NCBI RefSeq assembly: GCF_000183745.1
Contig: NC_014761.1
Span: 1,426,001 to 1,490,000, forward strand
DNA: 64,000 nt
Direction: 5' to 3'
Source of the DNA: Oceanithermus profundus DSM 14977
GTDB taxonomy: Bacteria; Deinococcota; Deinococci; Deinococcales; Marinithermaceae
Below, one piece after another: positions 9,977 to 20,709 of the stretch. The notes below the pieces were generated by a model. The model was not told where the DNA came from and searched no databases. It saw nothing but the letters and a program-made list of their open reading frames with translations. The position numbers and the translations under genes were made by a program. Numbering within the stretch: the first letter of the stretch is position 1; the number at the start of each line of letters is the position of its first letter.

Positions 9977-11098
9977 GTGAGACGCGCCGAGTTGCTCGCC
10001 CGCGCCCGCCGCATCGTGGTCAAGGTGGGCAGCGCCGTCATCGCCGGCCGGCAGGGCCTCGACCCCGACCGCCTCGCCGACCTGGGGCGCGGGCTGGCGA
10101 CGCTCGCCCGCGGTCGCGGGGTGTTGCTGGTCTCGAGCGGCGCCATCGCCGCGGCCGCCCCCCGCCTGGCGCAGAAACCGCAGACGCTGGCGGAGCTGCA
10201 GGCGGCGGCGGCGGTGGGCCAGCCCGAGCTGATGCGGGCCTGGCAGGAAGCCCTGGCCGCCCACGGCCTCGGCACCGCCCAGGTGCTGTTGACCGCGGAG
10301 GACCTGACCGACCGCCGGCGGTACCTCAACGCGCGCGCCACCCTGGAGCGGCTCCTCGGCTGGGGCGTGGTGCCGGTGATCAACGAGAACGACACCGTGA
10401 TGACCGAGGAGATCCAGTTCGGCGACAACGACCAGCTGGCGGCGCGCGTCGCCGGCCTTCTGGGCGCGGACGCTTTGCTGGTGCTCTCGGAGGCCGAGGC
10501 GCTGTTCGAGCGCGACCCGCGCCTCGACCCCGACGCCCGGCCGGTGCGCGAGCTCGACGCCGTCACCCCCGAGGTGCTGGCCATGGCCTCGGACCGCCCG
10601 GGCAGCGCCGGGCGCGGAGGCATGAAGAGCAAACTGCTGGCGGCGAAGATGGCGCTCGACGCCGGCGTGCCCTTGTGGTTGTTGCCGGGCCGCCGCCGCG
10701 GCGTGCTGGAAGAGGCGCTGGCGGGGGCGGAGATCGGCACGCTGTTCCGCGCCCGTGAGCGGCGGTACGGCGGCGAGCGCCTCTGGCTGGCGCAGCTCTC
10801 GCGCCACGAGGGCACCCTGGTCGTCGATGCAGGGGCGGCGGAGGCGCTGCGCAAGCGGGGGCGTTCGCTCCTGACCGTCGGCGTGCGCGAGGTGCACGGC
10901 AGCTTCGCCGCGGGAAGCCCGGTGCGGGTCCTCGACCCCGAGGGGCGGTTGGTGGGCGTGGGCCTGTGCAACTTCGACCATCAGGACCTGCGGCTTGCCG
11001 CCGGCAGGCCTTCGCGGGAGCTGGCCGCGCTGCTGGGCCGCGAAGCCCCCGAGGAAGCGATCCACCGCGACCACTTCGTGCTCCTGGAAGACCGCTGA
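9977..11098 (+). CDS. proB: Glutamate 5-kinase with PUA domain
   Basis: ProB phosphorylates glutamate in the first step of proline synthesis. The 373-residue product has the amino-acid kinase fold (RRIVVKVGSAVI near the N-terminus, VSSGAIAAA, VINENDTV and FGDNDQLAARVA) and a C-terminal PUA domain from about residue 280. Starts with GTG and is followed 26 bases later by proA. The two enzymes work in sequence because the glutamyl phosphate intermediate is unstable. Confidence 0.95.
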   Translation: MRRAELLARARRIVVKVGSAVIAGRQGLDPDRLADLGRGLATLARGRGVLLVSSGAIAAAAPRLAQKPQTLAELQAAAAVGQPELMRAWQEALAAHGLGTAQVLLTAEDLTDRRRYLNARATLERLLGWGVVPVINENDTVMTEEIQFGDNDQLAARVAGLLGADALLVLSEAEALFERDPRLDPDARPVRELDAVTPEVLAMASDRPGSAGRGGMKSKLLAAKMALDAGVPLWLLPGRRRGVLEEALAGAEIGTLFRARERRYGGERLWLAQLSRHEGTLVVDAGAAEALRKRGRSLLTVGVREVHGSFAAGSPVRVLDPEGRLVGVGLCNFDHQDLRLAAGRPSRELAALLGREAPEEAIHRDHFVLLEDR

Positions 11099-11112
11099 GC
11101 GGCGGCGCGCGG

Positions 11113-11118
11113 TATCGT
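11113..11118 (+). promoter_or_regulatory. Possible -10 box of proA
   Basis: TATCGT lies 6 bases before the proA ATG in the short gap after proB. It fits the TANNNT pattern seen at other starts here, which suggests proA may also be transcribed on its own. Confidence 0.45.
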
Positions 11119-11124
11119 GGGTAC

Positions 11125-12384
<1,260 letters not shown>

Positions 12385-12385
12385 G

Positions 12386-13201
12386 GTGCGAACCGCAGGG
12401 CTGCGCCGTTTCCTGGCGCGCCTGGTGCGCGTCTACGGGCAGGCGCACGTCCCCTTCTTCGCGGCCTCGCTGGCCTACTACGCCCTCTTCAGCCTGCTGC
12501 CGCTCTTGCTGCTCATCGTCGGCGTCTTCGGCCTGATGCTCGAGAGCCGGCCGGACCTGGAACAGGCCTTCATGCTGCAGATCGAGCACCTGGCCCAGAA
12601 CCTCTTCCCCACCTCCGCCTCGGTCGGCGAGACCGTCACCCAGGCCCTGCGCAAGGGCGCGGCCAGCGCCACCCTGACCTCGGTGCTCGTCCTCGGCTGG
12701 ACCGCGAGCAACTTCTTCGCCGCCCTTTCCTACGCGCTCTCGCTGATCTTCGGCGGACGCGGCCCCGGCTGGCGCGGACGCCTGCTGGGGCTGGTGGCGC
12801 CGCTCCTGCTGGGGCTCGCGCTGCTGCTCTTCAGCCTCGCGAGCCTGGCGGTCACGATGGTGCTCCCCTACCTCCCCGACGGACCCTGGCGCGGCTTCGT
12901 CATGGGTTCGCTGCCGTGGCTGGCCACGCTGCTGGCCTTCTTCGTGATCTACCGCTTCCTTCCCTACCCGCCGCCGGGCTCGCTGCACGCCCTGGGCGCG
13001 GCCTTCCTGGCCTCGAGCGTTTGGACCGGACTTTCGCGGCTGCTGCCGGGCCTGATCTCCCGCACCCGCTACGAGTCGATCTACGGCCCGCTGGCCGGCT
13101 TCCTCCTCGCCCTCTTCGGCTTCTACCTGGCGATGTGGATCCTGCTGGGCGGCGCCGCGGTGCTACGCGCGTTTTTCCCAGATGATTCGGAGACCCTTTA
13201 G
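12386..13201 (+). CDS. YihY/BrkB family inner-membrane protein
   Basis: A 271-residue membrane protein with about six transmembrane segments. The N-terminal AHVPFFAASLAYYALFSLLPLLLLIVG-type stretch is characteristic of the YihY (once annotated ribonuclease BN) family, whose role is poorly known. GTG start directly after proA. Its last 39 bases overlap the 3' end of coaX on the other strand. Confidence 0.85.
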   Translation: MRTAGLRRFLARLVRVYGQAHVPFFAASLAYYALFSLLPLLLLIVGVFGLMLESRPDLEQAFMLQIEHLAQNLFPTSASVGETVTQALRKGAASATLTSVLVLGWTASNFFAALSYALSLIFGGRGPGWRGRLLGLVAPLLLGLALLLFSLASLAVTMVLPYLPDGPWRGFVMGSLPWLATLLAFFVIYRFLPYPPPGSLHALGAAFLASSVWTGLSRLLPGLISRTRYESIYGPLAGFLLALFGFYLAMWILLGGAAVLRAFFPDDSETL

Positions 13202-13924
13202 GGTCAGGTCGTCGTCCACCACGTCGAGCGTCTCGCAGACGCGCTCAACGGTGCGGGCGAAACCGCCGGTGGCGATCACCCGGGCCGCCCCCGCCTCGTC
13301 GAGGAAACGCCGGACCATGCCGTCGACGAGGGAGGCGTAGCCGAGGATCAACCCCGACCTGAGGGCGTCGGCGGTCGAGCGCCCCACGGCCCGCGCGGGC
13401 GGACGCGCAAGGTCGACCCGGGGCAGCTTGGCGGTGCGCAGCGAAAGCGCCTCGGCGGCGGTTCGGGGTCCGGGGGCGATGGCCCCGCCGCGGTAAACGT
13501 TCGGCGCCTCGACGAGGTCGAAGGTGGTCGCCGTCCCGAAATCGACGACGACGTACCGGCCCCGGGGGTCGCCGTAGGCGAGCGCGGCCACGGCGTTGAC
13601 CAGGCGATCGGCGCCCACCTCGGCCGGGTTTTCCAGGTCGACGTCGAGGCCGGCGCTGCGCGCATCGACGAGCAGGGGGCGCACGCCGAAGAGCCGGTCC
13701 AGCGCCAGTTCGATCTCGTACTCGACCGGGGGCACGACGCTGGAGACGATGGCGGCGTCGGGAGCGCCAAGCCCGGCCTGATCGAAGAGTTCCCTGAACA
13801 GCACCGCGTACTCGCTCTCCATGCGCAGCGGGTCGGTGGCGATGCGCCAGCGCTCGAGCAGCCGGTCTTCGTCCCACAAACCGAGGATGGTGGCGGTGTT
13901 GCCCACGTCGATGGCCAGGAGCAT
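13163..13924 (-). CDS. coaX: Type III pantothenate kinase
   Basis: CoaX phosphorylates pantothenate in the first step of coenzyme A synthesis. This 253-residue ASKHA-fold protein has DVGNTATILGLW at the N-terminus for phosphate binding, GADRLVNAVAAL, VVVDFGTATTFDLV and GGAIAPG, all canonical. It is convergent with the YihY gene and overlaps its 3' end. The ATG is preceded by TATCCT at 6 bases (13931-13936 on the minus strand), indicating a leaderless mRNA. Confidence 0.95.
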   Translation of the reverse strand: MLLAIDVGNTATILGLWDEDRLLERWRIATDPLRMESEYAVLFRELFDQAGLGAPDAAIVSSVVPPVEYEIELALDRLFGVRPLLVDARSAGLDVDLENPAEVGADRLVNAVAALAYGDPRGRYVVVDFGTATTFDLVEAPNVYRGGAIAPGPRTAAEALSLRTAKLPRVDLARPPARAVGRSTADALRSGLILGYASLVDGMVRRFLDEAGAARVIATGGFARTVERVCETLDVVDDDLTLKGLRIIWEKRA

Positions 13925-13930
13925 GGCTCT

Positions 13931-13936
13931 AGGATA
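13931..13936 (-). promoter_or_regulatory. -10 box of coaX (leaderless type)
   Basis: Minus-strand TATCCT ends 6 bases before the coaX ATG, with no Shine-Dalgarno between them. Confidence 0.6.
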
Positions 13937-13940
13937 CCGC

Positions 13941-14432
13941 CTAGAACAGGGCGAAACCCACGTAGAAGGTGGGCACGAAGATGAGCAGGAAACTCATGTC
14001 CGTCGAGCCCGAGGGATCCGCAGGGCCGTAGAGGACGTGGTAGAGCACCCCGGGCGAAAAGTGGATCTGCGTGCCCGCGTAGATTTGCGGCGTCAGGAAA
14101 CGCTCGAGCCCCACGGACAGGTAGTTGTAGCGCAGCAACAAACCCGGTTGATCGAAGGGGACCAACGCGCCGACCCCCCAGAACATCTCGGTGCGCCCGC
14201 CCCGCTCGATCGGACGGAGGTAGCGACGGTACCCCAGGTGCAACCAGCCGGGGTTCGCCCCCAAGTGGACGTTGTCGAGGATCCTGCCTTCGTCGTCCAG
14301 CGAGGGCAGGTCCACCCCGTAATCGGCGAGCGCGACCGTCGTTACCGAAAAGCGCGGCGGCGGCGCCCCGCCGGGAGCCTGCGCCAGCGCCGCCGTAAGA
14401 ACCATCAACCCCAAACCAAGAAACCCGCGCAT
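13941..14432 (-). CDS. Secreted or outer-membrane hypothetical protein
   Basis: I do not recognise this 163-residue protein. It begins with a signal peptide (MRGFLGLGLMVLTAALAQA) and continues with alternating aromatic and polar residues, ending in GFALF. That pattern and the terminal Phe are compatible with a small beta-barrel, but this is inference. ATG at 14432 is chosen because AAGGAGA lies upstream at good spacing; an upstream in-frame ATG lacks support. It is 16 bases before coaX on the same strand. Confidence 0.6.
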   Translation of the reverse strand: MRGFLGLGLMVLTAALAQAPGGAPPPRFSVTTVALADYGVDLPSLDDEGRILDNVHLGANPGWLHLGYRRYLRPIERGGRTEMFWGVGALVPFDQPGLLLRYNYLSVGLERFLTPQIYAGTQIHFSPGVLYHVLYGPADPSGSTDMSFLLIFVPTFYVGFALF

Positions 14433-14529
14433 CTTCACGATCTCCTTTCCCGCCCCTCGGGTACGCACCGCAGTTTACCCGTTCGCTTACGGTCTCGGGC
14501 GCGCTCCTGTGCTAGCGTTGAAAGGACCG

Positions 14530-15570
14530 ATGCCCGAACGCGACCCGATCGACCGACTCAAGCGCGGGGTGTACTTCGGCCTTGCCCTGGCCGGGACGTT
14601 TTCGCTCGTCATCGGCTACGTCGTCCTCACCCACCCCACCCGCGAGAACGACCTGCTGCTCGTTTACGCCGCGCTGCTCGTCGCCGTGGCCTTCGGGGTG
14701 GCCCTGGGCGCGCCCACCCGCTGGATCGAACGCTTCGCCCTCGCGATCACGGCCCTGTTCTTCCTGGCCATGACCTGGCTCAACCTGCACAGCATCGGCC
14801 ACGGCGCGGGCGTCTGGCCGCCGCTCCTGTGGGGCGGGATCGTCTACCTGCTGGCCTACGTGCTCTTCCCGCCCAAACAGGCGTACGCCTTCGCCTGGCG
14901 TTACTACGTCGTGCTCCTGCTCGGCGGTCTGGTCGCGCTGCAGCTCGGACGCGCCCACGGCCCGCTGCGCGGGGAACAGATCAACGACACGTTGCAGATC
15001 CTGCTCTCCAACCTTGGCTACCTCTGGGTCTCGCGGGTGCTCGTCGCCTTCGGCCTCCGGGCCGAGGCCGACCGAGCGCAGGCCAAGCAGATGCAGAAGC
15101 TCGTCGACACCGACGCCCTGACCGGCTGCCTCTCGCGTCGCCGCTTCCTGGAGGAGACCGAGGCGTTGCTGGAAAGCGGGCGGCCGGGGTCGCTGATCCT
15201 CTTCGACCTCGACAACTTCAAGCAGATCAACGACACCTACGGCCACCCCACGGGCGACCGGGTCCTGATGCGCAGCGTCAAGCGCACGCTGCACAACCTG
15301 CGCGAGGAAGACCGGCTGGGCCGGCTGGGGGGCGAGGAGTTCGCGGTGCTCCTGCCCGGCGTCGGGCTCGAGGAGGCGCTGCGCCTCGCCGAACGCCTGC
15401 GCCGCGCCCTGGAGGCCCCCAGCGACGAGGGCCCGCCCGCCACGGCCAGCTTCGGGGTCGTGGAGACCGGGCGGCTGCGCACCACCAGCGAGCTGCTCGC
15501 CCGGGCCGACCGCGCGCTCTACCGCGCGAAGCACGCGGGCAAGAACCGCGTGGCCGCGGCGCGCGGCTGA
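14530..15570 (+). CDS. Membrane-bound diguanylate cyclase (GGDEF)
   Basis: About six hydrophobic helices in the first 185 residues are followed by a GGDEF domain (about 185-346). The active-site signature reads GGEEF, which is catalytically competent in this family. An inhibitory RxxD site (REED) sits exactly five residues before it, so feedback by cyclic di-GMP is expected. The product should make c-di-GMP from GTP. I prefer ATG 14530, preceded by AAAGGA, over a GTG at 14509. The sensory ligand of the membrane part is unknown. Confidence 0.88.
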   Translation: MPERDPIDRLKRGVYFGLALAGTFSLVIGYVVLTHPTRENDLLLVYAALLVAVAFGVALGAPTRWIERFALAITALFFLAMTWLNLHSIGHGAGVWPPLLWGGIVYLLAYVLFPPKQAYAFAWRYYVVLLLGGLVALQLGRAHGPLRGEQINDTLQILLSNLGYLWVSRVLVAFGLRAEADRAQAKQMQKLVDTDALTGCLSRRRFLEETEALLESGRPGSLILFDLDNFKQINDTYGHPTGDRVLMRSVKRTLHNLREEDRLGRLGGEEFAVLLPGVGLEEALRLAERLRRALEAPSDEGPPATASFGVVETGRLRTTSELLARADRALYRAKHAGKNRVAAARG

Positions 15571-15590
15571 ACGCGGCGGTATCCTGGGGC

Positions 15591-16727
15591 ATGGACCCAA
15601 GCGACCTGCTGCACGAACCCCCGCTCACGCCCTACGGTGAGGTCGTCCCCCCCGTCTTCCAGAACTCGCTCTTCGCCTTCACGACGACGGCCGAGTTCGA
15701 GGCGGCCATGCGCAGCGGCGACCGCCCCGTCTACACCCGCATCGCCAACCCCACGGTGCGCGTCTTCGAGGAGAAGGTGGCCGCGCTGGAGGGCACCGAG
15801 GACGCCCTGGCCTTCGCCAGCGGCAACGCGGCGATGGCCGCGGTGCTCTTCACCTTCCTCGAGGCCGGGGACCGGGTGGTGGCCGCCACGCCCGTCTACG
15901 CCGGGACCTACGGGATGCTCACCAAGCTGCTGCCCAAGTTCGGGGTCGAGGTGGACTTCGTTCCCGGCCACGACACCGCCGCCCTGGTGCGGGCGCTCGC
16001 GGGGGCGCGGCTGCTGCTCCTCGAGTCGCCCACCTCGTACACCTTCGAGCTGCAGGACCTGGCCCCGCTCACCGAAGCCGCCCGCGAACACGGGGTGCTG
16101 AGCGTCATCGACAACACCTACGGCGCCGGCGTCTACCTGCGCCCGGCGCGCTTCGGCGTGGACCTGGTGGTGCACTCGGCCACCAAGTACTTCTCGGGGC
16201 ATTCGGACGTGGTGGCGGGGGTGGTGGCGGGCCCCAGGGAGCGGCTGAACGCAGTGCGTTCGCTGGGCACCGTCTTCCTGGGCGGCAAGCTGGCCCCCTG
16301 GGAGGCGTGGCTGCTGGTGCGCGGGCTGCGGACGCTGGAACTGCGGCTCGAACGCCACCAGGCGACCGCACTGGAGCTGGCCCGCTTCCTGGAGGCGCAC
16401 CCCAAGGTGCGGCGGGTCCTCCACCCCGGCCTCGAAAGCCACCCCCAGCACGAACTGGCGCGGCGCTACCTCGAAGGAACCGGCGGCCTCTTCGCCGTGG
16501 AGCTGGCGGGTGAGGCGGAGGCGCGCGCCTTCGCCGACGCGCTCGAGCGCTTCGCCATCGGCGTGAGCTGGGGCGGGCACGAGTCGCTGGTGCTGCCGCT
16601 GGCGGCCCAGCCGCGGGTGCGGGCGGCCTACGGCTTTCCACCGGGGCTGGTGCGGCTCTTCGCCGGGCTGGAGCCCGCGGAGGCCTTGAAGCGCGACCTC
16701 GAGCAGGCGCTCGCGCGGGTCGGGTAA
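15591..16727 (+). CDS. PLP-dependent trans-sulfuration enzyme (Cys/Met metabolism family)
   Basis: This 378-residue type I PLP enzyme belongs to the cystathionine gamma-synthase/lyase and O-acetylhomoserine sulfhydrylase family. Family landmarks are RIANPTVRVFEEKVAALEG, the cofactor region DNTYGAGVYLRPARFGVDLVVHS and the PLP lysine in SATKYFSGHSD. Sequence alone does not settle synthase versus lyase versus sulfhydrylase. The ATG follows TATCCT at 5 bases. A longer in-frame extension upstream runs through other genes and is not coding. Confidence 0.88.
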   Translation: MDPSDLLHEPPLTPYGEVVPPVFQNSLFAFTTTAEFEAAMRSGDRPVYTRIANPTVRVFEEKVAALEGTEDALAFASGNAAMAAVLFTFLEAGDRVVAATPVYAGTYGMLTKLLPKFGVEVDFVPGHDTAALVRALAGARLLLLESPTSYTFELQDLAPLTEAAREHGVLSVIDNTYGAGVYLRPARFGVDLVVHSATKYFSGHSDVVAGVVAGPRERLNAVRSLGTVFLGGKLAPWEAWLLVRGLRTLELRLERHQATALELARFLEAHPKVRRVLHPGLESHPQHELARRYLEGTGGLFAVELAGEAEARAFADALERFAIGVSWGGHESLVLPLAAQPRVRAAYGFPPGLVRLFAGLEPAEALKRDLEQALARVG

Positions 16728-16745
16728 CCTGAGGAGGAGGTCCGC

Positions 16746-17093
16746 ATGAAACGAACCGGCTGGCTTCTGCTGGCGCTGCTGGTGCTGCTCGCGGCCTGCG
16801 CGCCCCGGGTCTGGTACAAGCCGGGCGCCACCAGCACCCAGCGCGACCGCGATCTGGAACTCTGCCGCTACGAGGCCCAGGCGCGCTTCGCCGAGGCCGT
16901 CCCCCCGCTCGGCGCCTTCCGCGCCTACGTGGACGTGCCCTTCGGCACGCCCTTCGAGCTGGAACGGCGCGTGGAGGAGGCGGCGCAGGACGCGGTGCGC
17001 GACGCCTACGAGGACTACCGGAACGCCTTCGTGCGCGGCTACGTCAGCGACTGCATGGAGGCCAAGGGGTACGTGCTGGTCGAGGAGCGCTGA
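16746..17093 (+). CDS. Small putative lipoprotein
   Basis: A 115-residue protein with a lipoprotein signal: MKRTGWLLLALLVLLAAC, with Cys 18 as the lipidation site. The mature part is charged with no motif I recognise; two conserved-looking cysteines (LCRYEA and SDCMEAKGY) could form a disulfide. The segment around the second Cys resembles small bacterial lipoproteins with a Cys-met-x-x-(K/R)-GY ending. It has AGGAGG upstream. Function unknown. Confidence 0.7.
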   Translation: MKRTGWLLLALLVLLAACAPRVWYKPGATSTQRDRDLELCRYEAQARFAEAVPPLGAFRAYVDVPFGTPFELERRVEEAAQDAVRDAYEDYRNAFVRGYVSDCMEAKGYVLVEER

Positions 17094-17100
17094 CCGGGCC

Positions 17101-17129
17101 TTGTGCTCGGCGGATGCGGCCGCTATAAT
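17101..17129 (+). promoter_or_regulatory. Promoter of the suf operon
   Basis: TTGTGC (17101-17106), a 17-base spacer and a perfect TATAAT (17124-17129) lie about 48 bases before sufC. A transcript from here would have a leader of about 40 bases containing GGAGGA before the ATG. Confidence 0.75.
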
Positions 17130-17162
17130 CCTGAGTGTATCGGTCGGGATTGTAGCGGCCGC
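17116..17162. promoter_or_regulatory. Large inverted repeat over the suf promoter -10 box (operator candidate)
   Basis: Left arm GCGGCCGCTATAATCC (17116-17131) and right arm GGATTGTAGCGGCCGC (17147-17162) are complementary at 15 of 16 positions across a 15-base centre. The left arm contains the -10 box and lies upstream of the expected transcript start, so it acts as DNA, not as an RNA hairpin. A dimeric iron-sulfur or redox regulator (Rrf2/IscR or SufR type) is a reasonable guess for the ligand, but no such gene is in the window. Confidence 0.7.
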
Positions 17163-17176
17163 AGCATGGAGGAAGC

Positions 17177-17926
<750 letters not shown>

Positions 17927-17934
17927 GAGGCCGC

Positions 17935-19344
17935 ATGAGCGAAGCCGAACTCAAGCACATCGCCGAAGACTACAAATGGGGGTTCGCCGACGACGTCGAG
18001 CCCGAGCTGAAGCTCAAGGGGCTGTCCGAAGACGTGGTGCGGGCGATCTCCGAGGCCAAGGGCGAACCCGGGTGGCTGCTCGAGTTCCGCCTGAAGGCGC
18101 TGGAGATCTACTTCCAGAAGCCCTGGCCCACCTGGGGCCCGGACCTGAGCGAGCTGCGCCGGCAGATGGGCGACTTCTACTACTACGTCAAGCCCCCCGT
18201 GCGCGACGAGGCCCGCAGCTGGGACGAGGTCCCCGACGAGATCCGCCGCACCTACGAGAAGCTGGGCATCCCCGAGGCCGAGCAGAAGGTGCTCGCCGGC
18301 GTCGGCGCCCAGTACGACTCCGAGATGGTCTACCACTCCATCAAGGAGGAGCTCGAGAAGAAGGGCGTGATCTTTAAATCGATCGAGGACGGCATCAAGG
18401 AGCACGAAGAGCTGTTCCGCCGCTACTTCGCGAAGGTCGTGCCCCCCACCGACAACAAGTTCGCCGCCCTCAACTCGGCGCTCTTCTCGGGCGGATCCTT
18501 CGTCTACGTGCCCCCGGGGGTCGACGTGGAGGTGCCGCTGCAGGCCTACTTCCGCGTCAACACCGAGGGCTTCGGCCAGTTCGAGCGCACCCTGATCATC
18601 ATCGACAAGGGCGCCAAGGCCCACTACATCGAGGGCTGCACCGCGCCCATCTACACCACCGAGGCGCTGCACACCGGCGTGATCGAGATCGTGGTGATGG
18701 AAGGGGCCGAGAGCCGCTACACCACGATCCAGAACTGGCCGGTGAACATGTACAACCTGGTCACCCAGCGCGCCCTGGTGCACGAGAACGCCTACCACAT
18801 GTGGCTCGACGGCAACCTGGGCTCCAAGGTGACGATGAAGTACCCCTCCTCGGTCCTGAAGGGCCGGGGCGCGCGCAGCGAGATCCTCTCGATCGCCTTC
18901 GCCGGCGACGGCCAGCACCTCGACACCGGCGGCAAGCTGATCTTCGCCGCGCCCGACACCTCGGGCTCGATCGTCTCGAAGTCGATCTCCAAGGGCGAGG
19001 GGCGCAGCAGCTACCGCGGCCTCATCAAGGTGCCCCAGAAGGCCGAGCGCGCCAAGGTGAACGTCGAGTGCGACGCGCTGCTGATCAACGAGGCCTCGAA
19101 GACCGACACCTACCCCTACATGGAGATCGCCAGCGAGACCGCCAGCGTGGGCCACGAGGCCACGGTGAGCCGGCTGGCCGACGACCAGATCTTCTACCTG
19201 ACCACCCGCGGCATCCCCGAAGACGAGGCGGCGGCGCTGATCGTGCGCGGCTTCATCGAACCGGTCGCCAAGGAGCTGCCGCTCGAGTTCGCCGTCGAGC
19301 TCAACCGCCTGATCGAGCTCGAGATGGAAGGGTCGGTGGGCTAG
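17935..19344 (+). CDS. sufB: Fe-S assembly scaffold protein SufB
   Basis: This 469-residue protein is the cluster-building subunit of the SufBC2D complex. It contains the beta-helix core with IIIDKGAKAHYIEGCTAPIY, KYPSSVLKGRGARSEILSIAFAG and NVECDALLINEASKTDTYPY, all conserved in SufB. The length is usual. It is directly followed by sufD (TAG then ATG, no spacer). Confidence 0.97.
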   Translation: MSEAELKHIAEDYKWGFADDVEPELKLKGLSEDVVRAISEAKGEPGWLLEFRLKALEIYFQKPWPTWGPDLSELRRQMGDFYYYVKPPVRDEARSWDEVPDEIRRTYEKLGIPEAEQKVLAGVGAQYDSEMVYHSIKEELEKKGVIFKSIEDGIKEHEELFRRYFAKVVPPTDNKFAALNSALFSGGSFVYVPPGVDVEVPLQAYFRVNTEGFGQFERTLIIIDKGAKAHYIEGCTAPIYTTEALHTGVIEIVVMEGAESRYTTIQNWPVNMYNLVTQRALVHENAYHMWLDGNLGSKVTMKYPSSVLKGRGARSEILSIAFAGDGQHLDTGGKLIFAAPDTSGSIVSKSISKGEGRSSYRGLIKVPQKAERAKVNVECDALLINEASKTDTYPYMEIASETASVGHEATVSRLADDQIFYLTTRGIPEDEAAALIVRGFIEPVAKELPLEFAVELNRLIELEMEGSVG

Positions 19345-20670
19345 ATGAACGAGACCGTGACCTCCCTTTCGCTGGAGAGCCTGCGCCGGCGCTCGAAGCA
19401 GCGGGGCGAGCCCGCCTGGCTGGCGGCCGCGCGCGAGCGCGCCTGGCGGATCTTCGAGCGGCTGGACTGGCCCACCCGCAAGAACGAGGCCTGGCGCTAT
19501 ACCGACCTCGACCCCGCCTGGTTCGCGCTCGAACTCGAGGAGGCCCGGCCCGCCGAGCTGCGCCAGCGGGACGAACTGCCGCGCGCGGTGCGCGAGCGGC
19601 TGGCGGAAAGCGACGCCGAGGCCGCGCTGGTCTTCGAGGACGGCCGCCTCGTCTACGCCCACCTGCCCGCCGAGCTGGGCGCCAAGGGCGTCGTCCTCAG
19701 CGACCTCGCCGGCGCGCTCGAAGACCACGGCGAGCACGTGGAAGGCGCGCTCTACCAGGCGGTCACCGAGACCGGCCTGCAGGGCCCCGAAGACAAACTC
19801 GCCGCCCTGAACGCGGCGCTGTGGGGCTACGGGGCCTTCGTCTACGTGCCCGCCGGGGTGACGCTCGAAGCGCCGATCGGCGTCTTCCACTACGCCGCCC
19901 GTCCCGGAAAGCTGAGCCTAAGCCGCACGCTGATTGTCCTGGACGACAACGCCGAGGCGACCTTCATCGAGGAGTACCTCTCGGAAGCGCACGCGCGCAC
20001 CCACGTGGCCACGGGCGAACTGCTCCTCCGGCCCGGCGCCCGCCTGCGCCACGCCGGCGTGCAGACCTGGGGCGCGGGGGTGCGCCACTTCCACCGCCAG
20101 CGGGCGCTGCTCGAGCGCGACGCGGTGCTGCTCGACCTGGCCGTCAACCTTGGCGGCACCCTCGCCCGCACCGAGGTGGCCAGCGAGCTCGTGGGGCCCG
20201 GAGCCGACTCGGAGATGCTGGGGGTCTACTTCGCCGGACGGGACCAGCACCTCGACCACTACACCACCCAGCACCACGTGAGCGCTCAGGCGCGTTCCGA
20301 CGTCTACTACAAGGGCGCGGCCGCGGCGAACGGGCGGGTCGTCTACCAGGGGCTGATCCAGCTCGAGCCCACGGCGCAGAAGACCGACGCCTACCAGACC
20401 AACCGCAACCTGCTGCTCAGCCGCGAGGCCCGGGCCGAGAGCGTGCCCCAGCTGGAGATCGCCGCCAACGACGTGCGCTGCAGCCACGGCTCCTCCACCG
20501 CGCCGGTCGACGAGGAGCAGCTCTTCTACCTGGCCACGCGCGGCATCCCCCGCGCCCAGGCGCAGCAGCTGCTCGTCGCCGCCTTCCTGGAAGAGGTGCT
20601 GGGGCGGGTGCCGCTCGAGAAGCTGCGCCTCCACATCGCCCGGATCATCGAAGAGCGGCTGGCCGGCTGA
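19345..20670 (+). CDS. sufD: Fe-S assembly protein SufD
   Basis: SufD is the partner of SufB in the SufBC2D complex. The 441-residue protein shows the family pattern: WPTRKNEAWRYTDLDP at the N-terminus, RTLIVLDDNAEATFIEEYL, and QTNRNLLLSREARAESVPQLEI with CSHGSSTAPVDEEQLFYLATRGI near the C-terminus. A perfect 24-base palindrome separates it from sufS. Confidence 0.95.
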   Translation: MNETVTSLSLESLRRRSKQRGEPAWLAAARERAWRIFERLDWPTRKNEAWRYTDLDPAWFALELEEARPAELRQRDELPRAVRERLAESDAEAALVFEDGRLVYAHLPAELGAKGVVLSDLAGALEDHGEHVEGALYQAVTETGLQGPEDKLAALNAALWGYGAFVYVPAGVTLEAPIGVFHYAARPGKLSLSRTLIVLDDNAEATFIEEYLSEAHARTHVATGELLLRPGARLRHAGVQTWGAGVRHFHRQRALLERDAVLLDLAVNLGGTLARTEVASELVGPGADSEMLGVYFAGRDQHLDHYTTQHHVSAQARSDVYYKGAAAANGRVVYQGLIQLEPTAQKTDAYQTNRNLLLSREARAESVPQLEIAANDVRCSHGSSTAPVDEEQLFYLATRGIPRAQAQQLLVAAFLEEVLGRVPLEKLRLHIARIIEERLAG

Positions 20671-20685
20671 ACCCGGCGCGCACCG

Positions 20686-20709
20686 CGCCCGCGCCGTACG
20701 GCGCGGGCG
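20686..20709. promoter_or_regulatory. Perfect 24-bp palindrome between sufD and sufS
   Basis: Arms CGCCCGCGCC (20686-20695) and GGCGCGGGCG (20700-20709) meet at the self-complementary GTAC, so all 24 bases are symmetric. It has no T-tract. The presumed sufS -10 box TAGACT (20710-20715) begins at the very next base. It may be a partial terminator after sufD, an operator for sufS, or both. Confidence 0.65.

Noticed and set aside
13821-15590. Long N-terminal extension in frame with the trans-sulfuration enzyme
   Set aside because: It would run through coaX, the secreted protein and the GGDEF gene. The conserved protein starts at 15591 after TATCCT.
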